Assembly: GCA_026712885.1 (NCBI GenBank)
Contig: JAPOPO010000124.1
Coordinates: forward strand, 1-7,920
Length of the DNA: 7,920 nucleotides
Source: Rhodospirillales bacterium
Lineage (GTDB): Bacteria; Pseudomonadota; Alphaproteobacteria; UBA828
Reading direction: 5' to 3'
Positions 1-5,276 of the stretch are shown here, in pieces. The position numbers were made by a program, and so were the translations under genes. Numbering within the stretch: position 1 is the stretch's first letter; each line of letters opens with the position of its first letter. The notes beneath the pieces were generated by a model, which was not told the origin of the DNA, made no database searches, and saw only the letters and a list, made by a program, of their open reading frames with translations.

Positions 1-2
1 AG

Positions 3-632
3 GAGAACGTCGTCGAGACCAGGACGATGGACCCCGGGAGCGGCCGCATGGTGCGCACCGGGGACCAGAAGGCGGTGATCGCCACCTTCCGCCACGAGGT
101 CTCGCGCAACCTCGACCCGCAGCTCCACACGCATGCTGTGATCGCGAACATGGTGCAGGGCGAGGACGGGGGAACGCCCCGGTCCGCCAAGTGGCGCACC
201 ATGGCGAACGAGAAGCTCTACGCGTCGAAGATGCTGATCGGCGCACTGTACCGCGCGGAGCTGGCCCGCGGCCTCGAGGCCCTGGGGTACGGCATCGATA
301 AGACCCATGCGGACGGGCGCTTCGAGATTGCGGGTGGACCGGGGCGTTCCCCTGTGCCGCGTTCCGTCATCGACGCGTTTTCCACGCGGCGTGCGGAGAT
401 CGAGGCGGCGATTGCGGCGCGGGGGCTGGGCGATCCGGCAGATAACCAGCGCCTCGCGCAGCGCGCGGCGCTGATGACACGCGCCCACAAGCGCGACGTC
501 GACAGGGACGCGCTGCACGAGAGCTGGCAGAGGCAGGCCTCTGCGTTGGGCTTCGACGCGCGCGAGTTCGTCGACGAGGCCCGGCAGTGGCAGGCAGCCC
601 ATGGAGATCGGCCTCTCGCCCATGCAGGCTAG
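3..632 (+). pseudogene. MobF/TraA-type conjugative relaxase, relaxase-domain part (5' end outside window, ends at in-frame amber)
   Basis: This is the C-terminal half of a TrwC/TraA-type relaxase domain, which nicks oriT and carries the transferred strand in conjugation. The frame is open from base 3 (reading ENVVETR), so it starts upstream of the window; the ATG at 27 is internal. Counting from base 3, residues 30-48 carry the metal-binding histidine triad of the family, H31, H42 and H44 in RHEVSRNLDPQLHTHAVI, with the 11-and-2 spacing seen in TrwC. The catalytic tyrosines near the N-terminus lie outside the window. The frame ends at TAG 630-632, but the same frame continues at once into the helicase half (654-1994), as in intact family members, so this is a nonsense-interrupted gene and not a natural end. 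A single C-to-T change from CAG would explain the stop. Family assignment is firm; loss of function is inferred. Confidence 0.85.
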
Positions 633-636
633 GACC

Positions 637-642
637 GGGAGG
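637..642 (+). promoter_or_regulatory. Shine-Dalgarno-like GGGAGG before the GTG at 654
   Basis: GGGAGG lies 11 bases before GTG 654 and 4 bases after the amber codon at 630-632. It could allow reinitiation, so that the helicase half is made as a separate protein. The spacing is slightly long and the match may be chance in GC-rich coding sequence. Confidence 0.3.
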
Positions 643-653
643 CCGAGCCCGGT

Positions 654-1994
654 GTGGCAGAGGAAGCGGATCGGGCCGCAACCTGGGCCGTCGAACATCT
701 CTGCGAGCGCGAGGCGGTGTTTACGCGGGCGGACCTGCTCACCGCAGCGCTGGCCTGGAAGCCCGGCGCGGTGAGCATCGGCGAGGCGGAGGCCGCCGTC
801 GCGCGGCTGGAGAAGGCCGGTACGTTGCTGGCCGCAGACCACCCGGTGCCGGGAGAGTCGCTCACCACGGACAGGGCCGTTGCGGACGAGCGCGAGACCA
901 TCGCCGTGATGGAACGCGGCAAGGGGCGGGGCGCCGCCCCGATGCGCAGCCGCGCCGTCGACAAGGCGCTCCGCAACGGCCCCCTCACCGCCGGACAGAA
1001 GGACGCCGTGAAGCTGATCCTGTCCGGGAAGGATCGCGTCGTGGGCGTGCACGGCTACGCCGGCACCGGCAAGACCACGATGCTCAACAGGCCGCGCGCG
1101 CTGCTGGAGAAGCGCGGCTTCGTGGTCAGGTGCCTGGCGCCGTCGGCCTCTGCCGCGCGCACACTGGATGCCGAGGCCGGCATTGCCAGCGAGACCCTGC
1201 AGGGCTTCCTCGCCCGCAACGCGGGCGTCGCGGAAGGCCGGCTCTCCCGCAGGGGCGAGCAGGCCATGAAGGCCCGGTTCCGCAAGACCGTGCTGGTGGT
1301 GGACGAGGGCTCCCTCGCCTCGACCGCGCAGACGCGCGACCTGCTGCGGATCGCCAATACCCTCCGCGTCCCCCACGTGGTGCTGGTGGGCGACGAGAGG
1401 CAGCTCGATGCCGTCGACGCCGGCAAGCCCTTCGCGCAGCTGCAGGCCGCCGGCATGAGGTGCGCTGTGATGGACGAGATCGTGCGCCAGCGCGAGCCGG
1501 CGCTCAAGGAAGCCGTCGAGGCCAGCCTCGCGGGCGACATCCAAAGAGCCTTCCAAAAACTCGGCGACAACGTCGCGGAGGTGAAGGCGGACAATTTGGC
1601 GGGTGCTGCTGCCGCCCGCTGGCTTGGGCTGCCGGCCGAAGAGCGGGAGGCCATGGGGCTGATGGCCCCCAGCCAAGCGCTGAGGGAGAAGACCAATGCC
1701 ATCGTCCGCGAGCGCCTGATCCGCGACGGTATCGTCGACGGGCCTGCGATGGACGGAGAGAGGCTCGTCTCCCGCGGCTACACGAATGCGGAGAAATCGC
1801 TTGCCGCCAACTACGCCCCCGGAGATGCCGTGGCCTTCCACCGCCGCCACAAGCGTCTCGGGGTAGACAAGGGCGACGAGCTGCGCGTCGCCGGTGTCGA
1901 CCGGGCGGCGGGTGTGGTCACGCTCCAGGGCAGGCATGGCGCTGCCGTCGCCTGGGAACCCGCAAGCTACAAGCTCCAACGGTGCCGCCAGTAA
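654..1994 (+). pseudogene. MobF/TraA-type relaxase, RecD-like helicase part (C-terminally truncated)
   Basis: This is the continuation, in the same frame, of the relaxase at 3-632. Numbering from GTG 654 (446 residues), a Walker A motif GYAGTGKTT spans residues 134-142 (K140), Walker B VLVVDEGS has D217/E218, and motif III VLVGDERQLDAV has Q250. Downstream text such as NYAPGDAVAFHRRHKRLG also matches the TraA helicase arrangement. Intact homologues continue for several hundred residues with the motif resembling ASTAHAFQGRT and the last helicase motifs. Here homology ends near VAWEPA (about base 1964) and a short foreign tail SYKLQRCRQ leads to TAA 1992-1994. The tail lies inside a repeat also found at 4397-4446, so the gene appears broken by an insertion or recombination. 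An ATPase lacking its last motifs is unlikely to unwind DNA. It may be translated alone from GTG 654; whether it is expressed is unknown. Confidence 0.85.
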
Positions 1995-2018
1995 GCGCCG
2001 AGCCCCATTACAGCATCT
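1966..2018 (+). repeat. Direct repeat copy 1 (left), at the relaxase breakpoint
   Basis: The copy starts GCTACAAGCTCCAAC, has an 11-base variable middle, then TAAGCGCCGAGC followed by CCATTACAGCATC. It pairs with 4397-4446 in the same orientation. In about 44 aligned bases I count 6 differences, all transitions (A/G or C/T), plus a 3-base length difference in the middle. It coincides with the point where the relaxase loses homology to its family, so it likely marks an element boundary. The inner part begins GTAAGCGCC, which resembles IS66-family ends (these start GTAA), but no IS66 gene follows, so that assignment is weak. Confidence 0.65.
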
Positions 2019-2422
2019 CCAGGCTTCGGCGGCAACTTGTCCGCGTAGTCCACAGGAAGGCCCGCGCGCGGGACGCGCGCCTCAGCACGGCCGACGGCGG
2101 CCGCGCATTGAGGTGACAGTGACCAACTGCCGACAGGAAACCGTGGCGGTCTGGCGGGCCGGCCGAAAAACGGCCTGCAGCGCACCGGCGACGCGAGCTG
2201 TTCGACGATCGTGGCAGGATCGAGCCGGCCCGCGAGGCCGCGCGTCGTCCGGAGTACCACCGCGATGACCCGGAAGGCGGAAGTGGGATGGCCATATTGC
2301 GCAAGGTCAGCCGCAGACGGAGCACGGTGGCGGGATGCCGCCGCACGAGCGGTGCTGTTCAAGAGGTGGTGCAAGCTCTTCGCATAAGCGACGGCTGCAC
2401 CGCCGACCCTGTGCACGGACGG
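1995..2422. other. Unassigned stretch between broken relaxase and LysR gene
   Basis: Several frames stay open here on both strands, as expected at this GC content, but none has a clear start, ribosome binding site or motif I recognise. The minus frame 2416-1967 includes QYGHPTSAFRVIAVVLRTT and could be a remnant of an older gene, but I cannot name it. Its C-terminal end (DAVMGLGA, then WSL and stop) resembles the minus-strand reading of the second repeat copy (DAAMELGA, then WSS and stop). That may mean the repeat once encoded a protein end on this strand. I see no promoter or terminator. Confidence 0.4.
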
Positions 2423-3370
2423 CTACATGATCCCGTGGAAATAACCGAGGCACGCGCGCGCCAGCGGCCTCTGCCGTCCTTCCGGCGTAAGCGCGGCAGT
2501 GAAGCATCGGGCGGTCTCGACAAAGCCGCCGCCCAGCGTCACCAGAACCCCGCTCTCCACGTACCGCCCGATCAAGTGACGCCAGCCCAGCACCAGGCCG
2601 CGGCCGGCAACGGCGGCCTCGAGCGCATACGTGTAAACGTCGAACTCTTCGTAGCGCGGCCTCTTGGTCGGACGGCCGGACGCGGCAAACCATCGCTTCC
2701 ACGACGCAGCCCCCTCCCCGGGGCCCGCGAAGGCGAGAAAGGTCTGGCCGCCCCAGCCCGATACCGGCCCGCTCAAGGCCTCTGCATGCTCAACCGCGTA
2801 GCTGGGCGAGCAGAACGGCCTCAACGCCTCCCGGGCGACGACAACGCGGTCCCCAGGTGTGGAGATCCCCGCGTCCCAGGCCAGAACCACGTCGGCGAGC
2901 GGCCGAGGCGGAAAGTGGCCCATGCTGGGGGAGTGGACCTGGATACGGACACGGACATGCTCCCCTAAGGCCTCCCTAATCGCCTGGTAGTGCGGCATCA
3001 GAAAAAGATGAGACGTCTCATCGGCGCAGGCGATTGCCACCTCCGGCCGGGCCTCGCCCGAGAGCGTTGCCGCGTCCGCCGCCCCCGCGCGAAGGGCGCC
3101 GAGTCCGACGGCCACGGCGTCGCGAAAGCGCATGCCGGCCTCGGTCAAGCGCACACCCGTCCGGGAGCGCTTGAACAGCCGCGCGCCCAGCTCTGTCTCA
3201 AGGCGCGCCAAGTGGCGGCTGATCGCGGATTGCGAGGTGCAGAGATCCATCGCCGCCCGCGAGAAGTTGCCGTGATGTGCGGCGCTCTCGAAAGCGATCA
3301 AGGTGCTCGTGGATGGGATCGAATGGGGCCCGCGACCGCTCACGGTCGTGCCCACTTGCTCAGTCTGCAT
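2423..3370 (-). CDS. LysR-family transcriptional regulator (GcvA/AmpR-like effector domain)
   Basis: A 315-residue DNA-binding regulator, close to the usual ~300 of LysR proteins. Counting from ATG 3370, residues 22-81 form the winged helix-turn-helix: AFESAAHHGNFSRAA, then TSQSAISRHLARLE and a wing ending RTGVRLTEAG. The rest is a periplasmic-binding-protein-like effector domain. VAIACADETSHLFLMP opens its first subdomain, and AVAGRGLVLGWRHLIGRYVESG near the C-terminus is typical of the GcvA/AmpR group, so the ligand may be a small metabolite; none can be named. The frame is open up to ATG 3463. GTG 3343 (306 residues) would give the shorter N-terminus most homologues have, and none of the three starts has a convincing Shine-Dalgarno, so the start is uncertain. 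Unlike most LysR genes it has no intact divergent partner: the neighbours upstream are same-strand remnants. It probably acts elsewhere or is an orphan in a decayed locus. Confidence 0.85.
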   Translation of the reverse strand: MQTEQVGTTVSGRGPHSIPSTSTLIAFESAAHHGNFSRAAMDLCTSQSAISRHLARLETELGARLFKRSRTGVRLTEAGMRFRDAVAVGLGALRAGAADAATLSGEARPEVAIACADETSHLFLMPHYQAIREALGEHVRVRIQVHSPSMGHFPPRPLADVVLAWDAGISTPGDRVVVAREALRPFCSPSYAVEHAEALSGPVSGWGGQTFLAFAGPGEGAASWKRWFAASGRPTKRPRYEEFDVYTYALEAAVAGRGLVLGWRHLIGRYVESGVLVTLGGGFVETARCFTAALTPEGRQRPLARACLGYFHGIM

Positions 3371-3487
3371 TGGCTTGACCGGGACCCGGTTCGAACGGCG
3401 CGGCGCAGTGACGGCCGCGGCGAAACAGTGCCCACCGGGAAACATGGCTCGAATGGCCGCCATCTGTGGGGCACCGGGCTTGCAGTG

Positions 3488-3652
3488 TCATGATGCATTG
3501 CCCGACGCGGTGTTCTTCGTCAGCGTCACGATGTTGCGTCCGTCCTGCCGCCGCCAGGGCACCCCGCCATCCATCATCTGACGCACGAGATAGATGCCGA
3601 GACCGCCTACGGCCCGATCCTCGAGCGCCGGGTCGACCGAAGAGGAGGACTG
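3488..3652 (-). pseudogene. Anti-sigma regulatory factor (RsbW-like serine kinase), C-terminal remnant
   Basis: The last ~54 codons before TGA 3488-3490 read DPALEDRAVGGLGIYLVRQMMD and later GRNIVTLTKN when joined by a short spacer. That is the G2 ATP-binding box and final strand of the RsbW/SpoIIAB type HATPase domain (anti-sigma kinases of general stress control). Third codon positions are strongly G/C, so this was real coding sequence. The domain's N-box and first glycine box are missing: upstream of about 3652 the frame stays open to ATG 3910 but turns into unrelated sequence, so the gene is 5'-truncated by fusion to other DNA. An ATG overlaps the stop (ATGA), as if a coupled gene, perhaps the antagonist usually paired with RsbW, once followed; its present frame (about 43 codons) is unrecognisable. 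Not expected to be functional. Confidence 0.6.
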
Positions 3653-3929
3653 ATGCACGGCCTGGCCTGTCATGGCCGCGCAATCGGCTCTCCGGCCGTA
3701 CTGCGAGTGGTCGGAGACGGCCCCCTCGAAGGAGCCGGTTGCAGTCGGGCGATGATGCGGACGGGCGACCTGGGCGGCGGACCCCGGCCCCCTACCAGCC
3801 ACCGCCAGAAGGAGCGCCTGGGATTCCTCATGACTCCCCCATGAACGTCGCGACGGCCGCCGAGCGTCCGAGCGCCATGCCGAAAACCAAGGCGACGAAG
3901 ACGTGCTCATGACTCATCGGAGAAAAGGA
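3653..3929. other. Unassigned stretch with two tiny overlapping minus-strand reading frames
   Basis: No gene is recognised. On the minus strand a 29-codon frame (3917-3828) starts MSHEHVFVALVFGMALG, is mildly hydrophobic, and ends in TGA overlapping the ATG of a second, 53-codon basic frame (MRNPRRSFWRWLVGGRG...). The overlap looks like translational coupling, but there is no Shine-Dalgarno before 3917 and no family I know. They may be remnants or chance frames. The opposite strand shows nothing better. Confidence 0.25.
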
Positions 3930-4014
3930 GCCGCCCGCGAGTTCGACAGGGATCGCTTGACATGGTGCTCATCGGAGCGGGCGGCAGAGTCAGCCTGCAG
4001 ACGAAGAGCCGCCC
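3930..4014. other. Cluster of mutually exclusive inverted repeats
   Basis: GCCGCCCGC at 3930-3938 is perfectly complementary to GCGGGCGGC at 3977-3985, and the latter can instead pair over 7 bases with GCCGCCC at 4008-4014. The last arm overlaps the stem of the separate hairpin at 4013-4037. A direct repeat CTCATCGGAG occurs at 3913-3922 and 3968-3977. The arrangement of alternative stems recalls an attenuator or a 3'-UTR structure for the small gene at 4022-4303. GC-rich DNA makes short stems common, so a function is only inferred. Confidence 0.35.
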
Positions 4015-4037
4015 GACGCCTTCACAGGAGGCGTCGG
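4013..4037 (-). terminator. Perfect 9-bp hairpin at the stop codon of the small minus-strand gene
   Basis: CCGACGCCT (4013-4021), a 7-base loop, and AGGCGTCGG (4029-4037) form an uninterrupted stem. The stop codon of the small gene (4022-4024) lies in the loop, so on the minus strand the stem forms exactly as translation ends. No U-tract follows on the minus strand, so it may be a transcript-stabilising 3' structure and not a classical intrinsic terminator. Confidence 0.4.
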
Positions 4038-4303
4038 CGCCGAGCGGAGGAACCAGCGGAGCCCGCACCGCCTTCAGGGTTGGAAACTGCGCAGCTCCGC
4101 TTCAAGGCTCCCTTGCTGAACAAGGCATCTGCGATCTGTTCCGGGGTGCCGTCGATGACGATCAGCTCCTCCATCTCTTCCCGGGTGGGCTCATGGTTCT
4201 CGTCATCGTACTTGTTATGGGCCTCGATCTTGGCACGTCGACCGGTCTTCAGTGAGTTCCTGTCCCCGCTTTGCGACGCGACCGCGGTGACACTACAACG
4301 CAA
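4022..4303 (-). CDS. Small uncharacterised protein (start uncertain)
   Basis: I do not recognise a family. From about 4252 to 4100 the codons end almost always in G or C (AAG ATC GAG GCC and onward), which marks real coding sequence. The protein is hydrophilic: a basic TGRRAKIEAHNKYD opening, an acidic helix-like TREEMEELIVIDGTPEQ, then IADALF and a basic tail ending RRRRLL. The longest frame starts at TTG 4303, but codons before 4252 look non-coding and no ribosome site precedes it. A better-placed AGGA (4258-4261) sits 5 bases before CTG 4252, which would give 76 residues, so the start may be CTG or an ATG lost by mutation. It has its own promoter-like elements (4320-4351) and a hairpin at the stop, and looks like a self-contained transcription unit. 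Chance coding is not excluded. Confidence 0.5.
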   Translation of the reverse strand: MRCSVTAVASQSGDRNSLKTGRRAKIEAHNKYDDENHEPTREEMEELIVIDGTPEQIADALFSKGALKRSCAVSNPEGGAGSAGSSARRRRLL

Positions 4304-4319
4304 GAAGCTACATCATACC

Positions 4320-4325
4320 ATTATA
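4320..4325 (-). promoter_or_regulatory. Perfect -10 box TATAAT for the small minus-strand gene
   Basis: TATAAT on the minus strand lies in an AT-rich island (about 4304-4356) that stands out from the GC-rich surroundings, about 70 bases before the likely start at 4252. A -35 position at normal spacing falls within the palindrome at 4333-4351 and does not match TTGACA well, so any promoter may depend on an activator or use the second TATAAT (4340-4345) inside the palindrome. Confidence 0.45.
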
Positions 4326-4332
4326 TGCGTAA

Positions 4333-4351
4333 AGCATGTATTATACATGCT
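4333..4351. promoter_or_regulatory. 19-bp perfect palindrome, probable operator
   Basis: AGCATGTA-TTA-TACATGCT has perfect 8-base arms around a 3-base centre and contains a second TATAAT on the minus strand (4340-4345). It overlaps the expected -35 region of the promoter whose -10 is at 4320-4325. That position suits repression by a homodimeric regulator, as in autoregulated small operons such as toxin-antitoxin pairs. No toxin or antitoxin is recognised here, so the regulator is unknown. Confidence 0.5.
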
Positions 4352-4709
4352 AATGTCACGTCGGACACATCTGGGAATCCCTCTGTCGGGTCGGCCGCTA
4401 CGAGCTCCAACATCGCTGTTGAGCGCCGAGCTCCATTGCGGCATCCCAATGCAATGGTCCGGGACCCGGCGCGGAGCAGCTCCTCGAGTCCGGCGAATGG
4501 GCGGGCCTCCGAGTCTTCCTGGTTGTGCAAACGGCCGGGCGCCATGCGCTGGGCGCACCGACAGGAGACGCGACACGGCCGAGCGGTAGGTAAGACCCGA
4601 ATAGCCGCTGAGGACGGTCGGCCACCCACTCCCGCCTACCACGGGGTCCGCTGTTCGATTGAGAGTACGCACCGAACCGCACACGGCACATGTAGGCTCC
4701 CGCATTCAT
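4352..4709. other. Unassigned stretch containing repeat copy 2
   Basis: Outside the repeat at 4397-4446 I see no gene. Long frames run through on both strands (for example minus 4799-4398 and 4629-4321) but lack start signals, consistent codon bias or motifs, and the overlapping frames score similarly by eye. The dense overlapping open frames are what high GC produces. The part 4580-4700 has several short inverted segments and may be a non-coding element, but I cannot identify it. Confidence 0.35.
4397..4446 (+). repeat. Direct repeat copy 2 (right)
   Basis: GCTACGAGCTCCAAC, then an 8-base variable middle, then TGAGCGCCGAGC and CCATTGCGGCATC with one base between. It matches 1966-2018 apart from transitions and a 3-base shorter middle. 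Read in the frame of copy 1, both end a short peptide: YKLQRCRQ-stop in copy 1 and YELQHRC-stop here. The shared stop position and the 3-base length difference suggest the repeat derives from a protein-coding end, on this or the other strand. Confidence 0.65.
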
Positions 4710-4877
4710 AGAGACAAGACTGCGTTCGCTGCGCTCTCTAACCGGCACTTCGTCACCCTGATCGCCCACGAGCTCATGCGCACGCTCGGGCTGCATCACG
4801 TCTCGCCGAACTTCGAATCCCTCATGGAGGCAACCCGCGAGTTTTGCCGATCATGGCAAGGCTTCGGTTCGCGATAA
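4710..4877 (+). pseudogene. Metzincin-like zinc protease remnant with lost metal ligand
   Basis: The frame ends NRHFVTLIAHELMRTLGLHH, then VSPNFESLMEA and a stop at 4875-4877. The metzincin signature HExxHxxGxxH is present at exact spacing except that the second histidine is arginine (HELMRTLGLHH). One transition, CAC to CGC, would account for this. SLMEA follows where such proteins have a methionine near the active site. Third codon positions are mostly G/C over 4740-4850, indicating former coding sequence. Only about 55 codons remain; the frame upstream of about 4710 runs to TTG 4659 without resemblance to anything. It lacks the rest of a catalytic domain, so it should be inactive. The family call rests on one motif and is moderate. 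Confidence 0.45.
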
Positions 4878-5171
4878 GTGGAAGGAGAGGACGGCTACCC
4901 CATAGAGGTTAGCGGTTCGGGCAAGCAGGCAGCCATCGCGATGCCAATATTGCTGCTGTAGGCGGCTACCGCAGGCTGCGGTCCGGCTCCGGCAAGGCGC
5001 CGGCCGCGTCGATGACGCTGTCTGCGCTTCCTCCGCCCGCCGGGTCATGGCCGGGGCGGCTTCGAATCCGAACCGGTTCACCGGCGAGCAGTGCGCTACA
5101 GCATTCGCTCTCGGGACGACTCTGCGCATCCTGGCGGCGCGGCCGTCGAACAACGACAGCATATAGCAGCC

Positions 5172-5226
5172 GTTGGATATGATTGTATTGTGCTTTATTG
5201 CGGCACGTTGATGATTGTTTTATGAC
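5172..5226 (+). promoter_or_regulatory. AT-rich candidate promoter region of the hybrid kinase gene
   Basis: This island is clearly richer in A/T than its surroundings and ends about 50 bases before the kinase start. The best sigma-70-like pair I find is TTGCGG (5199-5204) and TATGAC (5222-5227), 17 bases apart; both are weak matches. TTGGAT (5173-5178) with TATTGC, also 17 apart, is an alternative. There are no clear direct or inverted repeats that would mark an autoregulatory binding site. Confidence 0.3.
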
Positions 5227-5265
5227 CGGCCGCTGTGAGCGCGCCAAGATGCGCGCCAGTCGATG

Positions 5266-5271
5266 AGGAGG
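5266..5271 (+). promoter_or_regulatory. Shine-Dalgarno AGGAGG fixing the kinase start at GTG 5277
   Basis: A perfect AGGAGG ends 5 bases before GTG 5277. The frame is open further up to GTG 5235, but that codon has no ribosome site and would add 14 residues of poor resemblance, so 5277 is preferred. Confidence 0.75.
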
Positions 5272-5276
5272 CGACA

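Larger units (their letters stand above)
4878..5276. other. Intergenic stretch before the hybrid kinase
   Basis: No gene is recognised. A minus frame (5162-4851, about 103 codons) is open with fair codon bias but has no ribosome binding site or motif. A 15-base palindrome ACCGCAG-G-CTGCGGT lies at 4968-4982. The last ~110 bases turn AT-rich and probably hold the kinase promoter. Confidence 0.4.

Noticed and set aside
1991..2020. GTAAGCGCC in repeat copy 1 as an IS66-family terminus
   Set aside because: Only the first bases resemble IS66 ends, homology between the two copies extends outside this point, and no IS66 gene is present in the window.
587..2116. Long plus-strand frame of 509 codons overlapping the relaxase
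   Set aside because: Its translation is arginine- and glycine-rich low-complexity text typical of a shifted GC-rich frame, while the overlapping frame has clear helicase motifs.
2288..2968. Plus-strand 226-codon frame opposite the LysR gene
   Set aside because: Most of it is the antisense shadow of the LysR effector domain; composition is arginine/proline-rich and no motif was found.
3957..3962. Perfect TTGACA (-35 consensus) on the plus strand
   Set aside because: The region 16-18 bases downstream is GGCGGC-like with no -10 match, and no plus-strand gene follows.
4333..4351. Toxin-antitoxin operon suggested by the palindromic operator
   Set aside because: Neither neighbouring frame resembles a known toxin or antitoxin, and only one small coding sequence is supported.
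4398..4799. Minus-strand 133-codon frame, and the overlapping 130- and 102-codon frames, as genes
   Set aside because: Three overlapping frames are open at once with no ribosome site, no consistent codon bias and no motif; this fits GC-rich non-coding DNA.
4851..5162. Minus-strand 103-codon frame upstream of the kinase
   Set aside because: Fair codon bias only; no motif, no ribosome site, and it overlaps the protease remnant end.
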